This document shows, in pieces, positions 53,652 to 64,000 of a stretch of 64,000 bases of DNA. Below the pieces are notes generated by a model. The model did no database searches, was not told where the DNA came from, and was given only the letters and a program-made list of their open reading frames with translations. The translations under genes were made by a program, and so were the position numbers. The DNA comes from Cryptomeria japonica. Taxonomy: Eukaryota > Streptophyta > Pinopsida > Cupressales > Cupressaceae. Location: contig NC_081405.1 in assembly GCF_030272615.1 (NCBI RefSeq), forward strand, positions 20,661,047 through 20,725,046. Reading direction: 5' to 3'. Within the stretch, counting starts at the first letter, position 1, and every line of letters starts with the position of its first letter.

Positions 53652-56583
53652 ATGGATTGGAATTATATATTTCATAGGGAAGGTGGAGGGTTCATCCCTT
53701 CCATTCCTATTCCATCGCCATCCATAGAAACCTTAGCTCAACAGATCAAGACTTTGCAACAACAAGTGATGGATATGACTAGTCCTAACAACCATAGGGG
53801 CTGGTTAGAAAAAATGATAAGAGAAGTGATGAACACAAGGGAATCAGTATCAGGTGAACCTTCTTCTTCTTGTGAGACCATTCAAACATGCCAACCTTCA
53901 TTCTTCAACAAAACCGTTCCTACCTCAGTTCAACCAACATTAGAATCATGTAAACCTTCTTTTTTCTTTCAACCCACTATATCAATCATACCAATCACAT
54001 CAACCCAACATTCAAACCTCTTTCAACCAAAATCACACTCCTTTCAAGAAAAGTCCAAATCAAAATTCACATCAACCCAACATTCAAACCTCTTTGAACC
54101 AAAATCACACCTCTTTCAACCAAAGTCCAAATCAAAATTCACATCAATCCAACATTCAAAATTCATTCAACCAAAATCAAACCCCTTGTAGCCTCCTAAA
54201 ATTGCAACACTTGCAATTTCGACCGCATTTGGGTCTTCACGATGGCGATGCAACACGGAACCTGAATGGAGACCCCGAAACTTGCTTATGACACCAAAAA
54301 CTGCATTTTTCAGCACCTTGGCCTGATCCTCCTTGCACCCTGCTGCCCCTGGAGGTGGGACCATGGTGCCCAGTGCCCTGGTCCCCCAGGACCATGGCGC
54401 CCAACGCCCTGGTCCCTGGCCCTATTTTGGGCCCGGTCTCTTTTGGGGCTTCGGGTCTTTAAGTTTGCAAATTGGAAAATAATATTTCCTGGTCGGCCTA
54501 AGGTCGGGAAAATCAGTCTATTAGCCCTAATTGACAAGTATATAAACTACATTTCCTCTCCCATTTTGGGAGGGAGGAAGACATATGTGTACAAGACGTG
54601 GAAATGATATTCAAGCATTCAAGCATTCCTTCAAGCAATTGAGCATTCTAAATCTCCATTCAAGGCTAAGTGTTGCATTCAAGACAAGGATTCAACCATT
54701 GAAGAGGAGATCACATACAACATACAACATACAAAATACAACATTTACACCTTCGCATGTAAGAATACAAACATTCTTACAACAAGAGACGAACAGATCC
54801 CCCTTCGTTTCGCAGATTTTTCGGAGGACCGTGTGCACGCCGGGCGCCATCGTCCTGTCAACTTTCGCTCAAATTTATAGAACAACACCGTCTCGACATT
54901 TTACTACTAATTCCAGGTCCGCAGCTTCATCCCATATCCCTATCTCTGTTTATAAGCGAATCTTTCCTACTTTACATGCATTCCTAGTTCAATCTTTCTA
55001 TCTACATTCTTTACAAAAGAGGGTATCCTTGATGTCTTAACCCTTGAAACTCATATAGAATCCAATCTTGCATTGCATGGGATTGGATCTTGTGGGTTTC
55101 AACCCCTCTTTTGAATGTAAAGTCTCCCCTAAGTGAAAACCATCAACCCTAGTGACTCTCCCTTCTCTCTCCTTGGAGTTGGGGAGGGGAGAACGACTAG
55201 GGTTCGATTTTTCCACTTTACACCCCTTTCAACCAAAATTCAAATCAAACCTCATTCAATCAAAATAAAACCTCTTTCACCCAAAATCATACTCCTTTCA
55301 ACCAAAATCAGATCCCTTTCAACCAAAGCCCAAATCAACCATATCTATCCACCATTTCATCATCCCTTGAAGTCACACAAGATCAATCCATGTCATCTCT
55401 ATCTAATAACACAACATCCCAAGGGCTATCCATCGTACAAATCCAATCTAATTCAAGTCATGATTCAAAGGATCTCATTCAAAATCCTTCTTCATCAAAC
55501 CAAAATGTTGAAACCTTCCAACAATCTCCCATGCATCTCCAAACTCCTTCCCCGTGTCAAGAGGATGATCCAAAATTAGAAGAAATGAGTCCTGAAAAAA
55601 ATAAAGATCAAGAACAACCACTTCCATCCTACCCAATTTTTGATCAAGATCCCACTGACCAAGAATTGTATAATGATCCCCTCACTCTTTTCTATTCCAT
55701 TCATAATCAAACCCTTCCATCTCAAGAACAAAGTGTCATTTCAAGTCCCATCCAACATCCACCTCCTAAACAAGATCAATACATCTCTTCCATCCTTCAT
55801 AATAATCCTTTTCCAAGACAAGATCAAAGCATACCTTTACCTTCATGTCCTAAACAAGATCCCATTATTTCTCCAAATCTTGATCAAGGTCCCTCCATCA
55901 CTTCATCTCCATGTCATGATCCTCCATGTTCTTCACAATATTCCCTCTCAAACAAACTTACCATTTCTCCTAGTGATCCCAATCCCTCTACACAAGTTGT
56001 TCATGAACCCCTTATTAATGAAATCACCAATCCAGATCATACTACATAGAGCAACTTGTCAACAATTGTATGTGAGCTATCATCACATGCCAAAGTGGTG
56101 ACAGAAACAAGCATGGTACCAGCTAATGAAATCAACACCCAAATTATTTCATCATCTTCTTCAAGCACAAGCATAATACCAACTAATGATATCAACACCT
56201 GGTTGGTTTCATCATTCTCTTCAAGTGCATCAATAGAAACAAAAATAACACCCTCTCATGTCACAAATTTGAAACAAAAATCAATTTGTCTCATATACCT
56301 ACACTTGATAGATTGGGGGCAAGAGAATCTACCATAGTTGGATTGCATTGAAAATGATAATGCTATAGCAGAATTCATGGGTTCCAGAGATGGATTTCCA
56401 TCCGATGATCCACAAAATTCAAAAACTAATAAAATCAATATTGGAGATGTTGAACGTATACACTTAGTCGAGTCCTTATATCCTATTGGAAAAGGCATCT
56501 TTATCCGACTCTTCAAACAAAGACCAATGAACTATCTACATAAAATCTACATCGACCCTATGAACAACATGCACCTTAAATGA
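53652..56583 (+). pseudogene. N/Q/P/S-rich repeat protein, copy 2, split by a solo LTR
   Basis: Starts MDWNYIFHREGGGFIPSIPI at 53652 (copy 1 has a stop at the Trp codon). One extra T near 53960 shifts the frame; after it, frame +1 runs to 54186, resumes at 55228 after the solo LTR, and continues to 56583 with only two stops (56047, 56335). The LTR plus duplication is 1041 bp, a multiple of three, so the frame is preserved. Without the LTR the ORF is about 630 codons. The repeat region is shorter than in copy 1, while the C-terminus (LHLIDWGQENLP, VESLYPIGKGIFIRLFKQRP) matches well. The last residues differ because of a 2-bp length difference. Confidence 0.72.
54187..55222 (+). mobile_element. 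Solo LTR (1036 bp) inserted in the copy 2 ORF
   Basis: TGTAGCCTCCTAAAATTGC...CACTTTACA with exact 5-bp duplication CCCCT at 54182-54186 and 55223-55227. It is GC-richer than its host, with a GGAGTTGGGGAGGGGAG stretch near 55175 and the end typical of gypsy Tat/Ogre LTRs. No second copy in the window, so the family is not otherwise defined. Confidence 0.92.
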
Positions 56584-57729
56584 CATTATACCTAAGGGTT
56601 GGGTTAGTTTAGGTTTTATTTTCCACATTGCATATCATATTATGCAAAGCATTGCATTGCATATAGTTTCTTTCCAGGCACAGCATATTCATAAGTCACA
56701 TTTGTAAAGTTTCCGTATTTTCATATAGCAACACCAATAAAACAAGGCAACTGTCCTAGATTATCATCTATTTGCATTCAAGAGAAGCAAGGGTCATCTC
56801 CTTTTTTAGATATTAGGACATGAAGTCTTTGAGGTTCTAAGGTCATTCATTGTTAACATTACCTCGTGACAACACTTTACTTATGGTTGGGTAGCGATTT
56901 CACTATTTAAGACTTGTTAACCCAAAATCTATCAATTGCTATATCTCAAACATATTAAGAAGATCTCTAATTCATTCTAGACACCTAGTTGATCATATGA
57001 CTAGTGAAAAATCTAAAATTCTACTTCAATGCCGCTGTAATTGTCACACCCAAGTAGGTTTTATTACTTACAAAGTCAAGGCAAGAAAAAAAAAAGAAAA
57101 AGAAAATACTATGCCAAATTCATCTCAAGGCAAAAGAGCAATGATATATAACCGAAATATCATACATGCAAGTGCGACAAAATGCTTGACTATGGGAACA
57201 TGCAAGTAACTCCATCAGGGCTATGAATGCCTACTGACAATGGAGCAATATTTGAGAAATTACAGTCTATAACCTCATCAGAGCTCTCAAGGCTTGCTGG
57301 CAGTGAGACTCTATTCGGGATGCTTTTGAAGTTAGGATAATCAATGTAGCTAGTCATATAGGATGCTAAGGATCTTTAGTGAACACAAGAGCATGAATTA
57401 ACTCATCTGCACACACATGGGTAAAAGAAGATCAAAGTTTTAAGAATCAATGGGGAAGTTTTTCGCGTCTCCATTTGTAAATCCTAGTCACTAAGTGTGT
57501 TGAGTTGAATGTTCCAAAGGGCCTTAGGGATCGATTGATCGCTTATTTATGAAACATTTTGCACCTCTAATTCAATTGGTGTATTACAAATGATACAAAA
57601 AACACTATCAACCTTGTTCGAATAGGAAATGCATCTTCATCATGCATATTGCATTAACATAGGTCATGTCAAAAATTCATTGTCTCCACATGCATTCTAC
57701 AGATCATCATGTCCTACAGGTCTGCACAT
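56584..57729 (+). other. Non-coding 3' region of copy 2, single-copy part
   Basis: Collinear with 24168-25320. Contains GGGTTGGGTTAGTTTAGG and AGACACCTAGTTGATCATAT. No gene. Confidence 0.6.
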
Positions 57730-58400
57730 TGGGGGCATAACTAAAAAAATCCTAAAAAACATATAAAGTCCTAAAAAATTCCTAAAAAATCATAAAAAGT
57801 CTTGAAAAAATCCTAAAAATCATAATAAAGTCCTAAAAAAAATCCTAAAAATCATTAAATGTCATGAAAAAACCCTTAAAAATCAAAAAATCAAAAAAAT
57901 CAAAAACTAAAAAATCAAAGCAAAGAAACCATAGACCATCCATCAAATGAAATCAACAACGGAAAAACTCTCCAAGTCTACATTCAAACTGATCACATGT
58001 CTTGTTAATCAATTTATCGATCAAACTCTATCAAACATCAACATGTCTTACACAGGGTATTCACTCTCTCAAACCAAACATTCCTATCAATGATCACACA
58101 AATCAAAACAATGACATAGATCAATATGACTGTTGGATTTTATCCAAGTTAGTCTTATATTTATCAATTGATGACAGGTCATGTTTCATCAAATCGAAAA
58201 CATTGGAAAAATCAATAAAAAATCCAAAAACATTAGAAAGTCCTTCAAAAAACCAAAAACATTCGAAAAGAGTCGTGAAAAAATCAAAAACATCTACAAA
58301 ATGTCCTGAAAAAATCATCCAAAACCATTCAAATATCGATCTACATAATCCAAAAACATCGAAAAAGCTCTTGGAAAAGAACTAAAAATAAAAAATCAAT
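57730..58400 (+). repeat. A-rich tandem array, copy 2
   Basis: Units of CCTAAAAATCATAAAAAGTC and AAAAATCCAAAAACATTAG type. The first half (57745-57910) has a shorter unit than copy 1, and a non-repetitive spacer (57960-58190) lies in the middle. Confidence 0.85.
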
Positions 58401-59329
58401 CAATCAGAAAAACTTGCAATAAAATGTCTTGTGAGAAACAAATACCCTAGCAGATGTCCAGCAAGCGCTTTGCACGAAGTTAACAAAGGATACGACTATC
58501 TAGTCAAACATCTGCAATTAATTGATCAAACTGTCTTATCAATCATATCATATCCATATCAAAGTGATCATTATCTTATCTTAAACAGAAGAGGATACAC
58601 ACGAAATCAGACAGGTCAGTCTTAAACGGGGTCCGCAACTTTTTGAGATTAGACATTATCAACCATCACATCAAGCAACTGAGAACGAAGGCACAAGGTC
58701 AGTATAGCTGCTGAATTTTGTTCGGGTCGGTCTTTATCTTTTATCATTTGGCAACAGATTATGTTCCAATGCTACTCAAGGATGTCCACAAGTGACTAGA
58801 GGAGTCGTGATGGGCATTATCTTTTTCTTTGTTTGCTGCTTGTCTACTATGTGTTTGTTTATACAATGAGATATCTTTACATCTTGGTTCCTTATATCCT
58901 GATGTGCTAAGCTTCATTGTTCAATAATAAGGCTCAGTGATGAATATATATTGTGCGATAAAATAAATGACACAGGTTTGTGATTCATTCAATTCTCATC
59001 TCATTTGTTTATTGTTAGTTTGCCGATTCTTTTCCCATCATCTCTTTCTAAATCATTTTATATGATCTAACATTATTCTATTTCATTCTAAGAAACATTC
59101 TCTCATATTCTATCTCAATGTCATCTTCACATCACCCATCTCTATCTCTAATCAACTAACCATTCTACTATTATTTCATCTCACATTCTTCTTTTTTTGA
59201 GAGATTATTCATGTCTTTAATGCACAAACAATCTCTCGAGGGGGCATTACACCCTAAGTATCATCGGGACATATTGGGGCAAATTTTTTTTCCTTTTTCT
59301 TTGAAACAACATCATTCCGACATTGTCTC
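58401..59329 (+). other. Non-coding 3' region of copy 2 including the LINE empty site
   Basis: Collinear with 25731-26673 plus 28420-28487. GGCATTACACCCTAAGTATC at 59248-59267 is the uninterrupted version of the LINE target. No gene. Confidence 0.75.
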
Positions 59330-59342
59330 AAAGAGGGGCAAA

Positions 59343-60389
59343 TGTAGACACCTAAAAATGTCTCATTGATCATGTACTAATTATTCCTCTAATTGATTAA
59401 ATAATTCTTTAATGATTTAATTAAGTTAATTAATCATATTCTTCTAATTGCATTATCCTATTTCTTATTCTATCATCATCTAATCATTAACCCTTTTCTA
59501 AATATTAATTAAATATTATTATTTAATTAATTATGATTTAATCCTTTAAATTAAATAATCTTTATTATTTAATTAAAGTCCATTTCTAAAATAATTAAAT
59601 AGTTTCTTTAAATTATTCAATTAACTAATTAATTCTTCTAGTTCTTCAAATTCTAATATCATTTAATTTCATTTTCTTCTAATTTCTTCCAAATTCAAAT
59701 ACATGTGCATGATTTCAAAAACCAAATTGAAAATCAAAGTCAAGTTCTAAATATATTCAAATGCTAAATTGAATTAAATGAATTCAATTATTTGAATAAA
59801 TTTCATGCAAAGATTAAATTGAAAATCTAAGTTAAAATGCACGAACATGCTAAATTAATTAATTAAATCATTTATCTCTCTAGTCTCTATTTCCATCTTT
59901 TAGTTCTCTTTGTCATCTTCTTTATTTCCTCCAATCATTCTTTTTCTTCTTTTAGTTAGCTTTTTCTCAATCAGTTGACTCAATTAATATATTGAATCTA
60001 TTATGTTTCACCTCCAAGTCAGCAGTTCAATTATCAATTTTCATGTGAGCTCACTTGAGTTCCGCCTCTTGATCAATCTATTCCACCTTTCAATCAATCT
60101 CATCCTAAAATCTATAAATTGAGCATTAAATCCTCACAATTCCTCTAGATCACGAACTTTGAATCTTTGTGTCAATTGCAGGTTGCTAGTGCAATATCTG
60201 AGAGCCATCGTACCACAAAGAGAAGAAGAACAATGGAAGCTATGACGCATAATAGGGAGTTTCATATTGCTTAATTTAATTCCATTTTGCATCTATTTCA
60301 TTGGTTTTATGTTCGAATTGCTTAGATAGTTAAGGATTTGTGATCGTCCTTATTTCCTATTTAGCAATGGTGTATTTGAGCATGCTACA
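59343..60389 (+). repeat. 3' LTR of pol-less element copy 2
   Basis: 1047 bp, TGTAGACACC...ATGCTACA, preceded by AAAGAGGGGCAAA (59330-59342). Confidence 0.92.
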
Positions 60390-61960
60390 ATAGGTTGGCA
60401 AGTGTGATGACCGGTTTAGGGGCTCTCACTTGATGAAGAGAAGTGCAGACATGATGCTTAACTGACAAAGTGAGAGATATCGACAAGGTTAGAGAACCGA
60501 CAGAAAAGGACCGGTTGTGTGGTTGGCCGGTGATCCTATCCAGACCAACACAAATGACCTAGCAAAGGTGGATGTCGACAAAGTAGCCACATGGAGTTGA
60601 AGTGGCAAGCTTGCATGCACAAGTCGGTGTGGTGTGTTGGTGAAGTGTCTGTCAGCGAGGTAGTTGACATTTATGTCGACTGTGTGATTCATGCGATGTG
60701 TAGCAGAGGTTTGCGGCTCGAGGTCAAACGGACAACAGAGATCCAGGATAGACTATTTGACTAGATCAAGGTAGGTGTAGGAATCTGCCAAACCATTCTT
60801 GGTGATCGACCGAGGGATCTGTTGACAGATTAAATGCAAACTGCTAAATATGGAAGGTGTGTTCTGGAAGGCATGATAATGGTGGTGCTGATTGATGAGT
60901 TGTAGATCATCAATCAAGGTGATAAGATCTGATGAGATCGGATTGGATTTTGTTTGCCTCAGGGTTGATGAAGAAACCCTAACTGCCTAAAGTTTGAATT
61001 GGTTTTTGGCGGGAAGACTTGTTTATAAATATGCAAGTCAAAATCGATGAAATGGGCTACTGTTGAATGATAGAGTGGTGTTGCTAGTGAAAAAGGAAAA
61101 TCAATCAAGTGCTCAACAAGAAGAAGAAGAAGAGATTGGGTGTGAGAGAGAACAGGGTTGAAGAGTTCAACCGACAATAATGTGGCAACCGGTAGTCTGC
61201 CATTGAGTCTGAGAGAGGATTATATCGGTGGTGATAGAACCGACAGAGGAGAGGTAAAGAAGATTGCAGAAAAGAGAAGAGCACGGTGAGAAACATAAGA
61301 GAACCGGTAAGCTGAGTACTGGCAATAATTAGATAGTGGATATCTGACTGAGTGAAGAAGACCGGTGCTGATAAGAAGCAATGTAATAGAGAGGAAGGAG
61401 AACTGAAAGAGAGAAGAACCAATAAAGGTGAAGAAGAAGCTGGACCGGTAAGGTTGTAGCAGGAGATAAGGTTCCAGCAGTGAGAGGGTGAGCAAAGAAC
61501 CAACATCGAATTGGATAGAGGATCCGGTGAAGAGATTTGCAGAAGAGTTACAAAGTTCATTTGTAACAAGGCTATTACTTTTGTAATTGATTATGTTCAT
61601 TAAAGATCACTGAGTTGGAGCTTGGTGCAAGGGTTGGTGCTCCTTGGGTTGGTTCCCTAAATCAAGGGTTGGTTCTCTAAACATTGTAATCAAATTTCTA
61701 TTGTGAGGCTGGTTTGGAGAAGTAGACTCCACCAGCATTTCTCACTGAGGTTTTTCCCATCTTGGGTTTTCCTCATATATACTAGTGTCATGTGATGTGC
61801 CCTTGTGTATGCTTACATTGCACTGTCTTGGTTTATCTTATCAGCAGGGTTTCTAAGTATTGGGATGTTAATCAATACACATACTTAGGAGATTAAGGGT
61901 GAAGAAATTGGAAACCATTGATTCACCCCCTCTAAGTGGTATGTTGTGTCTAACAGGAAC

Positions 61961-62560
61961 CAAGTCCATGCAATGACTGATACTCCTCACAGATGGTAAT
62001 CCATTAGGTACATTATCTGAAATGATGTCCTCATATTCTATCAACGAATATTTTATCTCCTCTGGTTGTCCTTCTTCATACTTCGGATTTTCAATCTTCT
62101 TAGGAACTAAGGCAAAACACATATTCTCATGTCTCATCCCATCCAGGAATTTCCTTCCATCTACCAAACAAATTCTAGCATTAGTACAAACTTAACTCTT
62201 CAAAAGTTCTTCCAAAGGAAACAAGCTTTGTTTCATCCCATTTGCAACAATAGTATATATATATTCCATCATGCATTGCTTGTCTATCATACTGCCAAGG
62301 TCTACCCAACAAGATATGACATACATCCATAGGCATAATATCACACAAAACTTCATCATGATAAGATCTAATCTTCAATTTTACCAAACATCGTTCACTT
62401 ATCAATACCTTATGATCATCTTGAATCCATGCTATTTGATAGGGCTTAGGGTGTTTCATTCGTTCCAAATTTAGCTTATTCACCATCTCTTCTGAAACAA
62501 GGTTATCTATACTACCATTGTCAATTATAACTTTACAACACTTACTGGCTACTTTTCATC
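61961..62560 (-). pseudogene. Gypsy protease and protease-RT linker
   Basis: Protease: CKVIIDNGSIDNLVSEEM (about 62540-62480), active-site triplet reading D-N-G instead of D-S/T-G, then VCHILLGRPWQYDRQA in 62486-62181. The linker is in 62167-61961 and ends NVPNGLPSVRSISHCMDLV, where the solo LTR insertion begins; the next residues are at 49049. Confidence 0.83.
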
Positions 62561-63840
62561 TTGTATTGAAAAAATTCTTCCTATATAAGGGTTCTTGCTC
62601 TCCTCCGTTATGGTACACTGCTCTTCTCATCATCAACAACTCTCCATCCTCCAGTCTATCAGCTGATCTAGTAGATTCTTCTTCCGCCAATGCTGCTCTT
62701 CCATAGTTCTTTGTCTTCTTACATTGAAAAGCACGCCATTTTTCTTCACCATATTTAAAGCAGGTTCCTCTAAACACACTATTTTCCTATATTCTGTCTT
62801 CTTTTCTATAACCCTCATTCTGATAACCATCATTTTCTTTTCTCTAGTAAAAAATTATGTCATCCCTCCAACATGAATTATCATCTCTGCTAATCTCTTT
62901 GTCTTTATTTTGATTTGCATAGGCTCCTCTTCCTTCGATATAGGTTCTTCCTCCTTGAAATATTCCTCCTCTACCTCTTTGCTTCTACTTATGTCTTTTA
63001 TTCAACTTCTCCTCCACCTTCAAGACATATTGATAAGCCTCCTCAACACTCTGTAACTTGATTAAACTAAGTTCATCTTGTATAGACATTTGCAACCCAT
63101 TCAAATATCTAGCGACTTGTTCAATCTCGTCATTGGTGTGTCTGGATATGATATTCAACTTGTAGAATGCTTTTGTATACTCCTTCACACTAGATTCCTT
63201 TTGCTTCAGGTTTTGCTACTTCTGAAACAAATTCACTTGAAAATCAACGAGCATGAATTTTGACTTCAACTTGCTAACCATCCACTCCCAAGATTTAATC
63301 TTTTATTTACCTCTTCTTTGTCTATCTACCTACAAATGTTCCCACCATAGAGACACATGTCCTTTCAACTTGGTACAAGCATATTTAACCTTTTTGTCTT
63401 CAACTATGCTCTGAAAATCAAAATACTTTTCCATCTTCCTGATCGAATTAAACAATTCATCTGAATCTAACTTGCCATCATAATCTGATGGATTAAAATA
63501 TGGTCTAGTATTCACTCTAGTCAAGACTCTTAGAAATATCTCTTCTTCCAGATTGACCATTGGTTGATTTGCTCCTTCATCTCTTGCCTCTACTTCCTCT
63601 TCGTCATCTCTCACATCTTCAACATGTCAACCTATTCTCTGGGCTGTTTCAATAGCTTCCAATCGGGCTGCAATTCCTCTCAACATTTCCATCACATCAG
63701 GGTCTGCATTTCCATGTGTTCCACCACTTCTAGCATTTCTCTGGGCCATCATATGCAAGACCTTTGCAGCTGTGGATAGATCCTCAATTTCTCCACCCCA
63801 CAACAAAATTCTTCAAGGACTCGGCAATCTTTGGAATGAA
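62560..63840 (-). pseudogene. Gypsy Gag remnant
   Basis: 63614-63330 holds the Gag core start (FNPSDYDGKLDSDELFNSI, then KYACTKLKGHVSLWWEHL); 63188-62985 continues it (DEIEQVARYLNGLQMSIQDE). The zinc-knuckle position at about 62767-62715 reads CFKYGEEKWRAFQC, with the second Cys and the His lost. These frames share one phase, with stops between. The region nearest the primer site has no clear start codon. Confidence 0.8.
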
Positions 63841-63845
63841 AAATT

Positions 63846-63857
63846 GCTCTAATACCA
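63846..63857 (-). other. Primer binding site of the chromodomain gypsy element
   Basis: TGGTATTAGAGC on the minus strand, two bases from the LTR end at 63860; one transition from the Met-type consensus. Confidence 0.8.
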
Positions 63858-63859
63858 CT

Positions 63860-64000
63860 TGAAGTAGTCACAACAGGAGAGTCCTCAAGGAGAATAGTCC
63901 AAACCGTGCAGCAAGAGTAAACACAACAGAAGCAAAACAATGTGATCAAGGTAATGCAAAATTAGACTTACATTATATCATGGACTTCAAATACAAATTG
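63860..64000 (-). repeat. 5' LTR of the chromodomain gypsy element, truncated by window edge
   Basis: TGAAGTAGTCACAACAGGAG onward; collinear with 45467-45607 with about 19 differences in 141 bp. Confidence 0.85.

Larger units (their letters stand above)
50015..60389 (+). mobile_element. Large pol-less LTR retrotransposon, copy 2
   Basis: 10.4 kb: LTRs 50015-51079 and 59343-60389, primer site 51083, polypurine tract 59330-59342, and 5-bp flanks GTAGG (50010-50014) and ATAGG (60390-60394), one mismatch. Same order of arrays, conserved block, ORF and A-rich tract as copy 1 but with shorter LTRs (about 1.05 kb against 1.37 kb) and different repeat numbers. LTRs differ by roughly 3-4 percent over the first 600 bp read by eye. 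It lacks the LINE of copy 1 and has its own nested solo LTR (54187-55222). Confidence 0.92.
49055..61955 (+). mobile_element. 2.5-kb solo LTR, split by pol-less element copy 2
   Basis: Made of 49055-50014 and 60390-61955. Exact target duplication GGAAC at 49050-49054 and 61956-61960. The left end reads TATTGGCATTG, evidently TGTTGGCATTG with one transition; the right end is TCTAACA. The late part has CACTGAGGTTTTTCCCATC and the ATTCACCCCCTCTAAGTGG end typical of SIRE-like copia LTRs. Removing it joins the gypsy codons for D-L-V-P-R-A-S exactly. Two TATA-like sites are at 49592 and about 61022. It has no primer site or polypurine tract, so it is a solo LTR and not a small full element. Confidence 0.85.
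45467..64000 (-). mobile_element. Minus-strand chromodomain Ty3/gypsy element, decayed, continues past the window
   Basis: Left LTR starts at 45467 and right LTR at 63860; primer site TGGTATTAGAGC (minus) at 63857-63846. On minus: Gag (63840-62560), protease (about 62560-62170), linker (62167-61961), then after an interruption RT (49049-48100), RNase H (about 48100-47600), integrase (47600-46690) and a chromodomain-like C-terminus (46680-46380). The first 141 bp of the two LTRs differ at 19 sites by eye (about 13 percent), so it is an old insertion. Five bases before the left LTR are GAATT; the other flank is outside the window. Confidence 0.88.

Noticed and set aside
54266..54607. 113-codon frame with Pro/Trp-rich sequence
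   Set aside because: Lies within the solo LTR; the opposite strand is also open by GC content. No domain.
61105..61600. Two overlapping Ser/Leu/Phe-rich minus-strand frames (154 and 126 codons)
   Set aside because: They lie in the solo LTR opposite a GAAGAAGAG/purine-rich stretch; no domain and no second copy to support coding.
49055..61955. Possibility that this is a small complete LTR element
   Set aside because: No internal primer site, polypurine tract or repeated LTR inside the 2.5 kb after removing copy 2.

Overview
The window is plant nuclear DNA made almost entirely of nested retrotransposons. No host protein gene, tRNA, rRNA or CRISPR array could be supported. It is AT-rich, full of Ty1/copia and Ty3/gypsy LTR elements in very different states of decay, with one 5'-truncated LINE. 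Long non-autonomous elements, very old elements still recognisable, and insertions stacked four deep suggest a large repeat-rich seed-plant genome. A conifer or other gymnosperm is my guess from this style; no species marker is visible.

Layout: (A) 1-8690: an old copia-type LTR end and leader, split by a solo SIRE-like LTR (603-8220), which is itself split by an intact 6.4 kb Copia element (1375-7783) with a 1313-codon uninterrupted polyprotein. (B) 8690-15170: a minus-strand decayed gypsy element with two RNase H domains, one of them upstream of RT. (C) about 15200-37694: a plus-strand copia pseudogene whose integrase is split by a 11.8 kb pol-less LTR element (copy 1, 18049-29864, itself carrying an L1-type LINE at 26674-28404) and again by a 6.9 kb minus-strand pol-less SIRE-like element (30324-37245). 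(D) 37695-41383: a decayed copia derivative with a 42-bp tandem array of hairpins. (E) 41384-43689: AT-rich sequence plus a minus-strand unidentified pseudogene. (F) 43690-45466: an LTR, primer site and leader of another gypsy-type element, cut off by (G) 45467-64000+: a minus-strand chromodomain gypsy element whose RT is split by a 2.5 kb solo LTR (49055-61955), split in turn by copy 2 of the pol-less element (50015-60389), split in turn by another solo LTR (54187-55222).

Nearly all boundaries are set by TG...CA ends plus 5-bp target duplications: AGAAT, CAAAG, GGAAC and CCCCT exact; G/AATTG, C/AATGG and G/ATAGG with one mismatch. Three reading frames rejoin across insertions (copia integrase, gypsy protease-RT linker, copy 2 ORF), and copy 2 preserves the empty site of the LINE in copy 1.

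The most unusual content is in the elements without pol. The 10-kb family carries, in both copies, one long frame of about 630-684 codons for an Asn/Gln/Pro/Ser-rich repeat protein of unknown function, after a 2.7-kb leader of tandem arrays and one strongly conserved GC-richer block. The SIRE-like element carries a coiled-coil plus multi-zinc-knuckle Gag-like ORF and a second frame of over 800 codons with no recognised domain. All similarities are from reading motifs; no database was searched.
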